64,000 nucleotides of DNA, from positions 23,155 to 87,154 of the forward strand of contig LUPK01000047.1 in the NCBI GenBank assembly GCA_001627335.1. The letters are read 5' to 3'. This document shows positions 1 through 10,597 of the stretch, piece by piece (the stretch's first letter is position 1; each line of letters opens with the position of its first letter). This stretch comes from Nocardioides sp. REDSEA-S33_B3. GTDB taxonomy: Bacteria; Actinomycetota; Actinomycetes; Propionibacteriales; Nocardioidaceae. The notes under the pieces were generated by a model. The model saw only the letters and a list, made by a program, of their open reading frames with translations, had not been told where the DNA came from and did no database searches. A program made the position numbers and the translations under genes.

Positions 1-1
1 G

Positions 2-826
2 GTAGCCGCCTCCCCCATGGTCGTGTCGACCACCACCGGCCCGCTCTCCCGCGACCAGCTCCGCTGGCTGGGCGTTCTCCACGCGGGGCCGCGTGCGTTG
101 CTCGGCGATCTCTCGGCTGCCGAGGTCCACGGGCTCGAGCGCTGGCACCGCGACGAGATCACGGTGCTGGTGCCCCAGGACGTGGAGCTGGAAGGCGAGA
201 TCGAGGGCATCGACTTCAAGCGGACCCGGCGACCACTCCCGCTGATGACGTCACGCCTCTCCCTGCCGACCATGAAGCTGGAGCCCGCGATCCTGCACTT
301 CGCCGCCTACCAGCACTCACCACGCACCGCCCAGGGTGTCGTCAGCGCGGCGGTCCAGCAGCGCTTGACCTCGGCTGCTGCGCTGCGCGAGTGGGTCCGT
401 CTGATGCGGCCGCTCCGGTGGGCGCAGATGTTCCGCGACTGCCTCGACGAGATCGAGGGCGGGGCCACGTCGATGGCCGAGCTCGACATCCGGCGCCTGT
501 GCAAGCGGCACCGGCTCGCGCGCCCTGCTCGGCAGGTGCGACGACGCGGCGCGGACGGGCGCACGAGATACACCGACTGCGAGTGGACCACGGCGAGCGG
601 CCACGTCGTCGTCCTGGAGATCGACGGGGGCTTCCACATGGAGGTGGAGCACTGGGAGGAGGACATGGCTCGGGAGCGGAGCCTGGCCGGCCAGGACCGC
701 ATCCACCTGCGCTGCACCTCCCGGGAGCTGCGCGACGAGCCAGACCGGGTCGCCGCGGACCTGATCCGGCTGGGGGTGCCCCGGGCTGGGGTCGTGCCCC
801 TCAGCGGGCGCTATGGCGCCCGCTGA
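2..826 (+). CDS. 5'-truncated endonuclease-fold hypothetical protein (AbiEi/DUF559-like)
   Basis: The reading frame is open from the left edge; the first ATG at 17 lies inside the conserved part, so the true start is probably outside the window. About 270 residues are visible. The C-terminal third has a hydrophobic strand ending in EIDGGFH, then an acidic-basic helix (EHWEEDMARER) and a strand with RCTSREL. This layout matches the DUF559/Vsr-like endonuclease fold at the C-terminus of many actinobacterial AbiEi-like proteins, usually annotated hypothetical. I do not recognise a specific role. It converges on acpS, and its stop codon lies inside the long palindrome at 791-836. Confidence 0.6.
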   Translation, partial: VAASPMVVSTTTGPLSRDQLRWLGVLHAGPRALLGDLSAAEVHGLERWHRDEITVLVPQDVELEGEIEGIDFKRTRRPLPLMTSRLSLPTMKLEPAILHFAAYQHSPRTAQGVVSAAVQQRLTSAAALREWVRLMRPLRWAQMFRDCLDEIEGGATSMAELDIRRLCKRHRLARPARQVRRRGADGRTRYTDCEWTTASGHVVVLEIDGGFHMEVEHWEEDMARERSLAGQDRIHLRCTSRELRDEPDRVAADLIRLGVPRAGVVPLSGRYGAR

Positions 827-836
827 GGGGCACGAC
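791..836. terminator. Perfect 21-bp stem bidirectional terminator
   Basis: Positions 791-811 and 816-836 are exact inverted repeats around a 4-nt loop (tatg). The element sits between the convergent 3' ends of the endonuclease-like gene (stop at 824-826, inside the right arm) and acpS (stop at 851). There is no T-tract, as is common for high-GC actinobacterial terminators. Confidence 0.75.
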
Positions 837-850
837 TCACTCGCGGGCGG

Positions 851-1204
851 TCAGGACTCGAGGATCACCACGGCCGAGGCGACGCCGGCGTCGTGGGAGA
901 GCGAGACGTGGACCGAGGTGGCGCCGGAGGCCTCCACCTGGGCCGCGACGGTGCCGCGCACCTCGAAGCGCGGGCGCCCGGTGGACTCCGAGACGATCTC
1001 GGCGTCGTGCCACGACATCCCCACCGGGGCGCCGAGGGCCTTGGCGAGCGCCTCCTTGGCGGCGAAGCGGGCGGCCAGCGACGCCAGCGGGCGCGTCGCC
1101 TCGTCGGGGGTGAACAGCCGCTCGCGCAGCCCGGGTGTGCGCTCCAGGGAGACCCCGAAGCGCTCGATGTCGCAGACGTCGATGCCGACGCCGATCACGG
1201 CCAT
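851..1204 (-). CDS. acpS: Holo-[acyl-carrier-protein] synthase
   Basis: Transfers the 4'-phosphopantetheine arm of coenzyme A to a serine of apo-acyl carrier protein, activating it for lipid synthesis; Mg2+ dependent and cytoplasmic. The 117-residue length is typical of the AcpS family. The N-terminal [10 protein letters not shown] contains the Mg-binding Asp, [12 protein letters not shown] carries the second metal ligand Glu, and SLSHD near the C-terminus is the usual CoA-site motif. It follows glmS after 18 nt on the same strand and is probably co-transcribed with it. With coaA across the divergent promoter, it forms a CoA-related neighbourhood. Confidence 0.95.
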   Translation of the reverse strand: MAVIGVGIDVCDIERFGVSLERTPGLRERLFTPDEATRPLASLAARFAAKEALAKALGAPVGMSWHDAEIVSESTGRPRFEVRGTVAAQVEASGATSVHVSLSHDAGVASAVVILES

Positions 1205-1222
1205 GCCGTCCCCGCCGGCCCG

Positions 1223-3067
1223 CTACTCGACGGTGACGGACTTCGCGAGGTTCCGCGGCTGGTCGACGTCGTGACCCATGGCGGTGGCCAGCTCGCAGGC
1301 GAACAGCTGGAGGGGTACGACGGCGAGCAGGGGCTGCAGCAGCACCGGGACCTTCGGCAGCTCGATCACGGTGTCCGCGACCGAGGCGACCGAGCGGTCC
1401 CCCTCCTCCGCGAGGCAGATCGTCCGGGCCCCGCGGGCGCGGACCTCCTGGATGGCCGAGAGCATCTTCCCGTGCAGCTGGTCGCGGCCCTTGGGCGGCA
1501 CGACGCACAGCACCGGCAGCCCCTGGTCGATCAGCGCGATCGGGCCGTGCTTGAGCTCGCCACCGGCGAAGCCCTCGGCGTGGATGTAGGCCAGCTCTTT
1601 GAGCTTCAGCGCCCCCTCGAGGGCGATCGGGTAGCCGGCGTGGCGGCCCAGGAACAGCACCGTGCGCTCACCGACGTGGCCGCGCGCGAGCTCGTAGACC
1701 TCCTCGGCGCGACCCAGCACGGTCTCCATGTGACCGGGGATCGCCTCCAGCTGGTGCACCACGTCGGCGATCTCGTCACCGAAGCGGGTGCCCTTGACCT
1801 GCGCGAGGTAGAGCGCGAGCAGGTAGCAGGCCACCAGCTGCGTCACGAACCCCTTGGTGGAGGCCACGCCGATCTCGGGGCCGGCGTGGGTGTAGATCAC
1901 CGCGTCGGACTCGCGCGGGATGGTCGAGCCGTTGGTGTTGCAGATCGCCAGCACCTTGCTGCGCTGCAGCCGCGCGTGCCGGATCGCCTGCAGGGTGTCG
2001 GCGGTCTCCCCGGACTGGCTGATCGCGACGACCAGCGTGGAGTAGTCGAGGATCGGGTCGCGATAGCGGAACTCCGAGGACAGCTCGACCTCGACCGGGA
2101 TGCGGCACCAGTGCTCGATGGCGTACTTGGCGACCATGCCGGCGTAGAACGAGGTGCCGGCCGCGATGATGATGATCTTGTCGATGTCGCGCAGCTCCTG
2201 GTCCGAGAGCCGCATCTCGTCCAGCTGCAGCTCACCGGTGCGCGTGCGACGCCCCAGCAGCGAGTCGGCCACCGCGTGCGGCTGCTCGAAGATCTCCTTG
2301 CGCATGAACCAGTCGTGGCCGTCCTTCTCGGCCGCCGACAGGTCCCAGTCCACGTGGTAGGCCTTCGCCTCCACCTCGCCACCCTCGAAGTCGGTCACCG
2401 ACACCCCGTCACGGGTGATCGTGACGACCTGGTCCTGGCCCAGCTCCAGCGCCTCGCGGGTGTGCTCGATGAACGCCGCCACGTCGGAGCCGAGGAAGTT
2501 CTCCCCCTCGCCCACGCCGACCACCAGCGGGGAGTTGCGGCGTGCGGCCACGACCCGGTCGGGGTCCTCGGCGTCGACGGCGACCAGCGTGAACGCGCCC
2601 TCGAGCATCTGACAGACCCGCTGCATCGCGGTCGTGAGGTCCTCCCCCGAGGCGACCTGCAGCTCCAGCAGGTGCGCGGCGACCTCGGTGTCGGTCTCGG
2701 AGACCAGCTGGTGGTCGTCGTCCTCGAGCCGGGCCCGGAGGTCGTCGAAGTTCTCGATGATGCCGTTGTGGACCACCGCCACGCGGCGCTCGTGGCCCAG
2801 GTGCGGGTGGGCGTTGCGGTCGTTGGGGGCGCCGTGGGTCGCCCAGCGGGTGTGCCCGATGCCGATCGTGGTGCCCGGCAGCGGCTCCTCGGAGATCTCC
2901 TTCTCCAGGTTCGCCAGCTTGCCCGCGCGCTTGCGCCACTCGATGCGCCCCGCGTCGACGAGGGCGATTCCGGCGGAGTCGTAGCCGCGGTACTCCAGCC
3001 GCCGCAGCCCCTCCACCACGACGTCCTGCGCGGACCGATGCCCGACATACCCGACGATCCCGCACAT
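1223..3067 (-). CDS. glmS: Glutamine--fructose-6-phosphate aminotransferase (isomerizing)
   Basis: Makes glucosamine-6-phosphate from fructose-6-phosphate and glutamine, the first step to UDP-GlcNAc for peptidoglycan; glmM in this window does the next step. 614 residues. I start it at the ATG at 3067 because the enzyme needs Cys directly after Met (MCGIVGY) as the glutaminase nucleophile; the longer open frame to 3172 is not coding. The class II glutaminase domain covers about residues 1-240. Two SIS domains follow, with AAGTSFYAG and SQSGETADT in the sugar-phosphate site, and the C-terminus ends in the typical [18 protein letters not shown] box lies 8 nt upstream, so the mRNA is probably leaderless, which argues against a glmS ribozyme leader. 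Confidence 0.97.
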   Translation of the reverse strand: MCGIVGYVGHRSAQDVVVEGLRRLEYRGYDSAGIALVDAGRIEWRKRAGKLANLEKEISEEPLPGTTIGIGHTRWATHGAPNDRNAHPHLGHERRVAVVHNGIIENFDDLRARLEDDDHQLVSETDTEVAAHLLELQVASGEDLTTAMQRVCQMLEGAFTLVAVDAEDPDRVVAARRNSPLVVGVGEGENFLGSDVAAFIEHTREALELGQDQVVTITRDGVSVTDFEGGEVEAKAYHVDWDLSAAEKDGHDWFMRKEIFEQPHAVADSLLGRRTRTGELQLDEMRLSDQELRDIDKIIIIAAGTSFYAGMVAKYAIEHWCRIPVEVELSSEFRYRDPILDYSTLVVAISQSGETADTLQAIRHARLQRSKVLAICNTNGSTIPRESDAVIYTHAGPEIGVASTKGFVTQLVACYLLALYLAQVKGTRFGDEIADVVHQLEAIPGHMETVLGRAEEVYELARGHVGERTVLFLGRHAGYPIALEGALKLKELAYIHAEGFAGGELKHGPIALIDQGLPVLCVVPPKGRDQLHGKMLSAIQEVRARGARTICLAEEGDRSVASVADTVIELPKVPVLLQPLLAVVPLQLFACELATAMGHDVDQPRNLAKSVTVE

Positions 3068-3075
3068 GGCCCGGG

Positions 3076-3129
3076 AGTCTACGCAACCTGTGGGTCGGTC
3101 CCCGCACTCCCGGCGCGCCCTGCCAGACT
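3076..3129. promoter_or_regulatory. Divergent leaderless promoters for glmS and coaA
   Basis: On the minus strand TAGACT (3081-3076) lies 8 nt before the glmS ATG. On the plus strand CAGACT (3124-3129), preceded by TG as in an extended -10, lies 7 nt before the coaA ATG. This spacing puts both transcription starts at or next to the start codons. No convincing -35 boxes are seen. Confidence 0.55.
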
Positions 3130-3136
3130 GACCGCC

Positions 3137-4123
3137 ATGTCCTCCCCCGGCCGGGGCCCCCAGCAGGGTCACGACGACAGCGGGCGGGAGCCGTCACCCT
3201 TCATCGAGCTCGACCGTGCGGCCTGGGCCGCGCTGGCCGCCGAGACCGAGAGCCCGCTCACGGCCGAGGAGGTACGCCGGCTCCGCGGGCTCGGCGACTC
3301 CCTCGACATCGAGGAGGTCCGCGAGGTCTACCTCCCCCTGTCCCGCCTGCTCTCGATGTACGTCGGCTCCGCGGGCCGGCTGCACCGCAAGCAGGAGGAG
3401 TTCCTGCAGCGACCGGTGCCGCCGCGCACACCGTTCGTGATCGGCCTGGCCGGCTCGGTGGCGGTCGGCAAGTCCACGACCGCGCGCGTGCTCCAGCAGA
3501 TGCTGGCCCACTGGCCCGAGCACCCCAACGTCGCGCTGGTGACCACCGACGGGTTCCTCTACCCCAACGCCGAGCTCGAGCGCCGGGGCATCCTGCAGCG
3601 CAAGGGCTTCCCGGAGTCCTACGACCGCCGCGCGCTGCTGCGGTTCGTCGTGGACATCAAGTCCGGCAAGGACGAGATCGAGGCGCCGACGTACTCCCAC
3701 CTCGTCTACGACGTCGTCCCCGACGAGAAGATCGTCATCAACCGCCCCGACGTCGTGATCATCGAGGGCCTCAACGTGCTCCAGCCCGCGCGGGTGCGCG
3801 AGGACGGCCGCACCGGCCTGGCGGTCAGCGACTTCTTCGACTTCTCCGTCTACGTCGACGCCGGCACCTCCCACATCCGCCAGTGGTACGTCGAGCGGTT
3901 CATGCGGCTGCGGGAGACGGCGTTCCGCGACCCGGGGTCCTACTTCGGCAAGTACGTCGACCTCGACCACGAGGCCGCGCTCGCCGAGGCGGCCCGCATC
4001 TGGGACACCATCAACGGCCCCAACCTCACCGACAACGTGCTCCCGACCCGCTCGCGGGCGACGCTCGTGCTGCGCAAGGACCGCGACCACTCGGTGCGCT
4101 ACGTCCGGCTCCGCAAGCTCTGA
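3137..4123 (+). CDS. coaA: Type I pantothenate kinase
   Basis: Phosphorylates pantothenate, the first and usually rate-limiting step of coenzyme A synthesis; bacterial type I enzymes are feedback-inhibited by CoA. 328 residues from the ATG at 3137; the much longer open frame upstream is antisense to glmS. The P-loop GSVAVGKS lies near residue 110. Further family motifs are TTDGFLYPN, the substrate-site stretch around PTYSHLVYD, and IIEGLNVLQ. It diverges from glmS and converges on the gene at 4142. The first 30 or so residues are low-complexity, so the exact start is slightly uncertain. Confidence 0.95.
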   Translation: MSSPGRGPQQGHDDSGREPSPFIELDRAAWAALAAETESPLTAEEVRRLRGLGDSLDIEEVREVYLPLSRLLSMYVGSAGRLHRKQEEFLQRPVPPRTPFVIGLAGSVAVGKSTTARVLQQMLAHWPEHPNVALVTTDGFLYPNAELERRGILQRKGFPESYDRRALLRFVVDIKSGKDEIEAPTYSHLVYDVVPDEKIVINRPDVVIIEGLNVLQPARVREDGRTGLAVSDFFDFSVYVDAGTSHIRQWYVERFMRLRETAFRDPGSYFGKYVDLDHEAALAEAARIWDTINGPNLTDNVLPTRSRATLVLRKDRDHSVRYVRLRKL

Positions 4124-4141
4124 GCCACCCGCAGCACCCGC

Positions 4142-4750
4142 TCATCTGAACCCCGTCGAGGCCAGGATGAGCTCGGCCCTCGCGTCGTCGATGGCCCCCG
4201 CGGCCCCGACGTCGCGCACCAGCACCACCGTGACCCCGCTGCGGGTGAGCAGGCTGGCGTGCACCCGCGGCGGCTGGCAGGGCGCGTCGAGGCGCACCTC
4301 CACCGCCAGGTCCGTACGACGCCCGACCGGCGCCCCCACGTCCGACCGGGTCGGCGCCGACCCGACCGCGGCCGCGAGCCCCCGCGACCACGCCCGGACC
4401 AGCTCATCGTGGTCGCCGCGCACCACGCCCACGAACCCGCGCGACGACCCCGGCACGTCGGGGCACGCCCCGGGAGCCAGCAGCGCCGCCCCCGCCACCG
4501 ACGCCGCCACCGAGCCATCGACGTCGCGGTAGAGCAGCCGCTCCCCCGGCGGCAGCACCTCAGTCCCGGCCGGCAGCCGCACCAGCAGGCCGTGCCGCTC
4601 CAGCACCGGGCCCGCAGCCCCGGGACCGGCGGCCCGCGCCCGCCAGTCGCCCGCCAGCACCACGGCCGTGCACAGCACGAGACCGGCCGTCAGCGAGGCC
4701 AGCAGCCACACCGACGACCGCGCCGACCACCGCCACGATCCCGAGAGCAC
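4142..4750 (-). CDS. Hypothetical membrane-anchored protein
   Basis: 202 residues that I do not recognise. One hydrophobic segment at about residues 13-34 looks like an uncleaved signal anchor, so most of the protein would lie outside the membrane. The rest is alanine-rich with two Cys (GACPDVPG and DAPCQPP) that could form a disulfide. GTG start at 4750 with TAGACC 6 nt upstream, consistent with a leaderless message. It lies 18 nt from the end of coaA (convergent) and downstream of the ABC transporter genes, separated from them by a strong terminator. Confidence 0.6.
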   Translation of the reverse strand: MLSGSWRWSARSSVWLLASLTAGLVLCTAVVLAGDWRARAAGPGAAGPVLERHGLLVRLPAGTEVLPPGERLLYRDVDGSVAASVAGAALLAPGACPDVPGSSRGFVGVVRGDHDELVRAWSRGLAAAVGSAPTRSDVGAPVGRRTDLAVEVRLDAPCQPPRVHASLLTRSGVTVVLVRDVGAAGAIDDARAELILASTGFR

Positions 4751-4784
4751 GGCACAGGTCTACGCCAGATCGCCGACAGCCGCG

Positions 4785-4832
4785 AGCGCCCCTCCACAGG
4801 CCCAGCGGAAGGAGGGCCGGAGGAGGGGCGCT
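4785..4832 (-). terminator. Terminator after the ABC permease gene
   Basis: An 11-bp perfect stem (4785-4795 with 4822-4832) encloses a second 5-bp GGCCC/GGGCC pairing. It overlaps the permease stop codon and lies upstream of the next gene's start at 4750. Confidence 0.7.
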
Positions 4833-5631
4833 ACACCACGTCCCGCGCGAAGGTGGTCAGCCGCCCGGCGAACGTGAGGGCGGCGGCGTACCCGAGCAGG
4901 ACGAGCGCCCCGGCCCACGCCGGCAGCAGGTCGACGTCGCCCATCTGGCTGACCAGGCTGGCCCCGACGACGGCGTCGGCAGCGGCGCCGGGCAGGTAGG
5001 CGGAGACGACCGAGAGCCCGTCGACCGCGCCGAGGGCGAGGCGGGCGATCGGCTCGACGAACTGGGTGAAGGCGAGGATCGCGACCACGGCGGCCACCTG
5101 GTGCGGCACGACCGCGCCGAAGCCGGTGCCGAGGACGGCCCACAGACCCGTCACGAGCACGCCCAGCAGCAGCGCCCGCACGACCTGCGGGTCGCCGAGG
5201 AACGCGCCGTCACCGACCGCCGACAGCACCGGCGCCCCCGCGGCCACCAGCCCGACCACGCCGGCGACGCCGTAGAGCAGGCCGATGCCCGCGGCCAGGA
5301 CCAGCTTGGCGCCGAGCACGACCCCGCGCCGCGGCTCGGCCAGCAGGGTCTGGGTCAGCGTCTTGTGCCGGACCTCGGTGGTGACCAGCAGCGTGCCGAC
5401 GACCAGCGGGAAGACGTAGCCGACGGCGTTGAGCACGCCGTAGACCGTCAGCGCCGCGTCGAGCCCGCCCAGCGGTGGCGCCTGCCCCTCGGGTGCAACG
5501 GTGAGCGAGAAGGCCATCGCCGCACCGACGAACGCGAGGTAGGCCGCCATGCCCAGGGCCAGCACCCACCACAGCGCCGTGCTGGTCAGCTTGCGCCACT
5601 CGGCGGCCAGCGCCGCGGTGAACCTGCTCAT
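4831..5631 (-). CDS. ABC transporter permease, ABC-2 type
   Basis: Membrane subunit of a two-gene ABC exporter. 266 residues from the ATG at 5631, which overlaps the ATPase stop codon by 4 nt (ATGA), showing tight coupling. About six hydrophobic segments are visible, starting with ALWWVLALGMAAYLAFVG. A cytoplasmic stretch with TEVRHKTLTQTLL is typical of ABC-2/NatB-like permeases that pair with a short-loop ATPase. The substrate cannot be told from sequence; relatives export drugs, bacteriocins or Na+. Confidence 0.85.
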   Translation of the reverse strand: MSRFTAALAAEWRKLTSTALWWVLALGMAAYLAFVGAAMAFSLTVAPEGQAPPLGGLDAALTVYGVLNAVGYVFPLVVGTLLVTTEVRHKTLTQTLLAEPRRGVVLGAKLVLAAGIGLLYGVAGVVGLVAAGAPVLSAVGDGAFLGDPQVVRALLLGVLVTGLWAVLGTGFGAVVPHQVAAVVAILAFTQFVEPIARLALGAVDGLSVVSAYLPGAAADAVVGASLVSQMGDVDLLPAWAGALVLLGYAAALTFAGRLTTFARDVV

Positions 5632-6521
5632 GCCGCCGCTCCCGTCAGTCGCAGGAAGACGTCCTCGAGGTCCGCGCCCCGGGTGGCGAGCTGGTGCAGC
5701 TCCAGCCCTGCGGCGTACGCCGCCGCGCCGACCTCGGCCGCGGGCACGTCGGGCACCTCGTGCCCGGCACCGGTCGGCGCGCAGGTCCAGCCCCGCTCCG
5801 CGCACAGCTCGGCCAACCGCTCCGGCGTCGGCGTCTCGACGTAGGTCCGCGCACCGGCCGTCGCCGCCAGCTCGGACAGCGACGAGGCGTGCACCAGGCT
5901 GCCCCGGGCGATGACGACCACGTCGTCGACGGTGTGCTGGACCTCCCCCAGCACGTGCGAGGAGACCAGCACGGTCCGCCCCTGCGCCGCCAGGTGCCGC
6001 AGGAACCCGCGCAGCCACACGATGCCCTCCGGGTCCAGGCCGTTGGCCGGCTCGTCGAGCACCAGCGCCGGCGGGTCGGCCAGGAGCGCGGTGGCCAGGC
6101 CGAGGTGCTGCCGCATGCCCAGGGAGTAGCCGCCGACCTTGCGGTCCGCGGCGGCGGTCAGCCCCACCTGCTCCAGCACCTCGCGGCAGCGCTCGCGCCC
6201 CACCCCCACCTGCGGTGCGTACGCCGCCAGGTGGGCCGCTCCGGTGCGGCCGGGGTGGAACCCGGTCGCCTCGAGCGCGGCGCCGACCAGCGCGCCGGGC
6301 ACCGGGTGCTCGGCGTAGGCGTGCCCACCGACGAGCGCCCGCCCGTCGCTCGGGCGCACCAGGCCGAGCAGCATCCGCAGCGTGGTGGTCTTGCCCGAGC
6401 CGTTGGGACCCAGGAAGCCGGTCACGCGGCCGGGCTCGACCCGGAAGGACAGGTCGTCGACGGCGCGCACCGACCCGAAGGACTTGCCGAGGCCCACGAC
6501 CTCGAGAGCGGGAGCTTCCAC
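5628..6521 (-). CDS. ABC transporter ATP-binding protein
   Basis: ATPase partner of the permease at 4831-5631. 297 residues. Walker A is GPNGSGKT near residue 38, the signature region reads YSLGMRQHL (a degenerate LSGGQ common in this CcmA/DrrA-like branch), Walker B is LVLDEP and the switch His is in SSH. The C-terminal 80 residues form the extra domain typical of multidrug/bacitracin-type ATPases. GTG start at 6521, 7 nt after a TAGGGT box, so probably leaderless. Physiological role unknown. Confidence 0.88.
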   Translation of the reverse strand: MEAPALEVVGLGKSFGSVRAVDDLSFRVEPGRVTGFLGPNGSGKTTTLRMLLGLVRPSDGRALVGGHAYAEHPVPGALVGAALEATGFHPGRTGAAHLAAYAPQVGVGRERCREVLEQVGLTAAADRKVGGYSLGMRQHLGLATALLADPPALVLDEPANGLDPEGIVWLRGFLRHLAAQGRTVLVSSHVLGEVQHTVDDVVVIARGSLVHASSLSELAATAGARTYVETPTPERLAELCAERGWTCAPTGAGHEVPDVPAAEVGAAAYAAGLELHQLATRGADLEDVFLRLTGAAA

Positions 6522-6528
6522 CCACCCG

Positions 6529-6534
6529 ACCCTA
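6529..6534 (-). promoter_or_regulatory. -10 box of leaderless promoter for the ABC transporter operon
   Basis: TAGGGT on the minus strand, 7 nt upstream of the GTG at 6521. No clear -35. Confidence 0.4.
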
Positions 6535-6568
6535 GCCGCGCGGGAGCGGCGAGCTCACCCCGAGTCGT

Positions 6569-7909
6569 TCAGGCCAGGGACAGGCGGGCACGCACGACGT
6601 CGGCGAGCCGGTCGGCCACCGCCTGCGCGCGCTCCTGCGTGGGTGCCTCGACCATGACGCGGACCAGCGGCTCGGTGCCGGAGGCCCGCAGCAGCACGCG
6701 GCCCTCTCCGCCGAGCTCGGCCTCCTCCGCGGCGACCGCGGCGAGCAGCTCGGCGTCGTCGGTGCGGTCCTTGTCGACACCGGGCACGTTGACCAGCACC
6801 TGGGGCAGGCGGCGCACCCGGGAGGCCAGGTCGCGCAGCGAGCGGCCGCTGACCGACATCCACTGCATCACGTGCAGCGCGGTGAGCAGGCCGTCGCCGG
6901 TGGTGGCGTGCCGGCTGAGGATGACGTGGCCCGACTGCTCGCCGCCGAGGGAGAAGCCGCCGGCCCTCATCGCCTCGAGGACGTAGCGGTCTCCGACCGC
7001 CGTCTGCTCGATCCGCACACCCGCGGCCGTCATCGCCTGGTGCAGCCCGAGGTTGCTCATCACGGTGGCGACCAGGGTGTCCTGGGCCAGGCGGCCCTGC
7101 TCGCGCAGTGCGACGGCCAGCAGGCCGAGGATCTGGTCGCCGTCGACGACCTGGCCGGTGTGGTCGACGGCGAGGCAGCGGTCGGCGTCGCCGTCGACGG
7201 CGAAGCCGGCGTCGGCCCCGTGCTCGAGCACGGCCTGCCGCAGCGCGGTCAGGTCGGTCGAGCCGCAGCCGGAGTTGATGTTCAGCCCGTCGGGGCGGTC
7301 CCCGATCGGGATGACCCGCGCACCCGCGGCGGCCAGCGCCTTCGGGCCGGCCTCGTGCGCGGCACCGTGGGCGCAGTCGAGCACCACGGTGAGGCCGTCG
7401 AAGCGCACGTCGAGGGTGTCGACGAGGTGCGCGACGTAGTCGGGGATCGTCGAGGCGTACGGCGTCACGCGCCCCACGCCTGCACCGGTCGGCAGGGTCA
7501 CCGGGGTGTCCATGGCCGCCTCGATGGCCTGCTCCACCGCGTCGTCGAGCTTGTGCCCCCCGCGGCCGAGCAGCTTGATGCCGTTGTCGGGCATCGGGTT
7601 GTGGCTCGCGGAGATCACCACGCCGAGGTCGGCTGCGAGGTGGTCGGTGAGGTAGGCGACGCCCGGGGTAGGCACCACGCGCAACCGCAGCACGTCGACG
7701 CCGGCCGAGGCCAGCCCCGCCACGACGGCGTGCTCGAGGAACTGCCCCGAGATGCGCGTGTCGCGGCCCACGACGGCCAGCGGACGCCGGCCGTCGACCT
7801 GGCCGACGAGCACGCGCGCGGCAGCCTCACCCAGACGCAGAGCGAGGTCCGCGGTCAGGTCGCCGTTGGCGAGACCGCGGACCCCGTCCGTGCCGAAGAG
7901 TCGTCCCAT
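6569..7909 (-). CDS. glmM: Phosphoglucosamine mutase
   Basis: Converts glucosamine-6-phosphate to glucosamine-1-phosphate for UDP-GlcNAc synthesis, following GlmS. 446 residues from the ATG at 7909 ([12 protein letters not shown], the usual family N-terminus); 30 further upstream codons in the open frame fall inside the RNA element at 7924-8029. Visible motifs are ISASHNPM with the phosphoserine, DGDADRC for Mg2+ binding, GEQSGH for the sugar, and [12 protein letters not shown] for the phosphate. It follows rplM-rpsI on the same strand, a gene order common in actinobacteria. Confidence 0.97.
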   Translation of the reverse strand: MGRLFGTDGVRGLANGDLTADLALRLGEAAARVLVGQVDGRRPLAVVGRDTRISGQFLEHAVVAGLASAGVDVLRLRVVPTPGVAYLTDHLAADLGVVISASHNPMPDNGIKLLGRGGHKLDDAVEQAIEAAMDTPVTLPTGAGVGRVTPYASTIPDYVAHLVDTLDVRFDGLTVVLDCAHGAAHEAGPKALAAAGARVIPIGDRPDGLNINSGCGSTDLTALRQAVLEHGADAGFAVDGDADRCLAVDHTGQVVDGDQILGLLAVALREQGRLAQDTLVATVMSNLGLHQAMTAAGVRIEQTAVGDRYVLEAMRAGGFSLGGEQSGHVILSRHATTGDGLLTALHVMQWMSVSGRSLRDLASRVRRLPQVLVNVPGVDKDRTDDAELLAAVAAEEAELGGEGRVLLRASGTEPLVRVMVEAPTQERAQAVADRLADVVRARLSLA

Positions 7910-7923
7910 GTCAGATCGACCTT

Positions 7924-8029
7924 CCTGCGTTGTGTGACGGAGTGCCTGGCAAGGCGGAGGAGGGAAGGCGGCCCGGGTTTGGCCGTCGACTGACGACAAC
8001 GCCGCCAGGTGCCCGTCACACGGCGCAGG
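7924..8029 (-). ncRNA. Structured RNA element, copy A (rpsI-glmM intergenic)
   Basis: Starting right after the rpsI stop codon, the minus-strand RNA can fold into one long hairpin. P1 pairs CCTGCG (8029-8024) with CGCAGG (7929-7924), P1b pairs TGTGACGG (8020-8013) with CCGTCACA (7940-7933), P2 pairs CTGGC (8008-8004) with GCCAG (7950-7946), and P3 pairs CGGCC (7985-7981) with GGCCG (7973-7969) around a 7-nt loop. Between P2 and P3 there are exactly 18 nt on each side. A GCAC/GCAC internal loop sits below P2. It shares sequence and geometry with copy B at 31995-32103. I know no named RNA family that matches; attenuation, mRNA processing or protein binding are all possible. Confidence 0.7.
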
Positions 8030-8542
8030 TCAGCGCTTGCTGAACTGAGGTGCCTTACGCGCCTTCTTCAGACCGGCCTTCTTGCGCTCGATCACGCGGG
8101 CGTCGCGGGTCAGCAGACCGGCCTTCTTCAGGGCCGGGCGGTTGGCCTCGACGTCGACGGCGTTGAGGCAGCGGGCCACGCCGAGGCGCAGGGCGCCGGC
8201 CTGACCGGTGATGCCGCCGCCGTGGATGCGGGCGATGACGTCGAAGCGGCCCTCGAGCTGCAGCTCGGCGAAGGGCTCGTTGACGACCTGCTGGTGCAGC
8301 TTGTTCGGGAAGTAGGAGTCCAGGGTGCGACCGTTGACGGTCCACACGCCGGTGCCCGGGACGATCCGGACGCGGGCGACGGCCTCCTTGCGGCGGCCGG
8401 TGGCCGCGGCGGGGGCGATGGTGGCCGGGCGGGCCTCGGCGTCGGCCGAGGGCGCGGACTCGGAGCTGTAGGCGATGCCCTGCTCGTCGGTGGTGTAGGT
8501 CTCCTCGACCTCGGTGGTCTCGGTGGTGGCGGAGTCAGCCAT
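8030..8542 (-). CDS. rpsI: 30S ribosomal protein S9
   Basis: Small-subunit protein whose C-terminal tail reaches the P-site tRNA. 170 residues from the ATG at 8542. The S9 domain starts near residue 48 ([12 protein letters not shown]) and ends in the basic tail [12 protein letters not shown]. The first 45 residues are a Thr/Glu/Ala-rich acidic extension, long for S9 but common in actinomycetes. It follows rplM by 29 nt, the universal L13-S9 pair. Confidence 0.97.
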   Translation of the reverse strand: MADSATTETTEVEETYTTDEQGIAYSSESAPSADAEARPATIAPAAATGRRKEAVARVRIVPGTGVWTVNGRTLDSYFPNKLHQQVVNEPFAELQLEGRFDVIARIHGGGITGQAGALRLGVARCLNAVDVEANRPALKKAGLLTRDARVIERKKAGLKKARKAPQFSKR

Positions 8543-8571
8543 GGTGGTCCTCAAATCCTCTGCGGTGGCGA

Positions 8572-9015
8572 TTACTGGGAGATCTGGCTGATCTCGAAGG
8601 GCGTGGCCTGCTGGGCGGCGTGCGGGTGGCTCGGGCCCGAGTAGACCTTGAGCTTCTTCAGCATCTGGCGACCCAGCTTGTTCTTGGGGAGCATGCCCCA
8701 GACAGCCTTCTCGATGGCCTTGCGGGCGTCCTTGTCCAGCAGCTCGCCGTACGGCGTGGAGGACAGACCGCCCGGGTAGCCCGAGTGGCGGTAGGCCATC
8801 TTCTTGGTGGCCTTGGAGCCGGAGAGGGCGACCTTCTCGGCGTTCACGATGATCACGAAGTCGCCCATGTCCATGTGAGGAGCGAAGGTCGGCTTGTGCT
8901 TGCCCCGCAGGAGGTTGGCGGTGTGGGTCGCGAGGCGACCGAGCACGACGTCGGTCGCGTCGATCACGAGCCACTCGCGCTGGACGTCAGCGGGCTTGGG
9001 GCTGTAGGTGCGCAC
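8572..9015 (-). CDS. rplM: 50S ribosomal protein L13
   Basis: Early-assembly large-subunit protein. 147 residues from a GTG at 9015 (first residues [15 protein letters not shown], the normal actinobacterial start); the open frame further upstream belongs to the untranslated leader. Conserved stretches include [23 protein letters not shown] and the C-terminal YSGPSHPH. First gene of rplM-rpsI, with a promoter at 9208-9236 and a leader of about 185 nt that could carry control elements. Confidence 0.96.
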   Translation of the reverse strand: MRTYSPKPADVQREWLVIDATDVVLGRLATHTANLLRGKHKPTFAPHMDMGDFVIIVNAEKVALSGSKATKKMAYRHSGYPGGLSSTPYGELLDKDARKAIEKAVWGMLPKNKLGRQMLKKLKVYSGPSHPHAAQQATPFEISQISQ

Positions 9016-9207
9016 GGCAGTACTACCTGTTCGTTCGTCGGTCCCGACCGGAGGCCCCGGCCGGGGTGGTGCTGCTGCGACCGCTGACGAACACGGCCTG
9101 GTTCGCACCGACCCACCCGGCTCCTGGTGAGGAGGTCGGGTGCGGCTCACGTCCAGATCTGCACGCCGGCCCGGAGGGCCAGCACGCGGCAGAGGTCGCG
9201 ACCGACA

Positions 9208-9236
9208 AGACTAGGGCCGCCGACGGCGTACGCCAA
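9208..9236 (-). promoter_or_regulatory. Promoter for rplM-rpsI(-glmM)
   Basis: Minus strand: -35 TTGGCG (9236-9231), 17-nt spacer, -10 TAGTCT (9213-9208). This is a good match to the vegetative sigma consensus of actinobacteria. Transcription would start near 9201, about 185 nt before the rplM GTG. Confidence 0.65.
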
Positions 9237-9269
9237 AACGGTGCGAGGGCCGCTCCGTGGGACACCGGA

Positions 9270-9299
9270 TTCCCGCTCGCGGGGAGAGCGGACTAGAGT
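9270..9299 (+). promoter_or_regulatory. Leaderless promoter for citrate synthase
   Basis: -35-like TTCCCG (9270-9275), 18-nt spacer, -10 TAGAGT (9294-9299), then 8 nt to the GTG at 9308. The spacing puts +1 on or beside the start codon and supports GTG 9308 as the start. Confidence 0.55.
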
Positions 9300-9307
9300 C
9301 GCAAGGC

Positions 9308-10593
<1,286 letters not shown>

Positions 10594-10597
<4 letters not shown>

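Noticed and set aside
1204..3100. glmS ribozyme
   Set aside because: The glmS start has a leaderless promoter 8 nt away, leaving no room for a leader RNA; the ribozyme is mainly known from Firmicutes.
893..3136. Very long plus-strand open frame running into coaA
   Set aside because: It is antisense to acpS and glmS. Its translation is Arg/Gly/His/Leu-rich frame shadow without motifs; only the part from 3137 is coaA.
3068..3172. 35-codon N-terminal extension of GlmS
   Set aside because: GlmS needs Cys right after the initiator Met; the extension would block the nucleophile and overlaps the divergent promoter.
7910..7999. 30-codon N-terminal extension of GlmM
   Set aside because: Lies inside structured RNA copy A and precedes the family N-terminus MGRLFGTDG.
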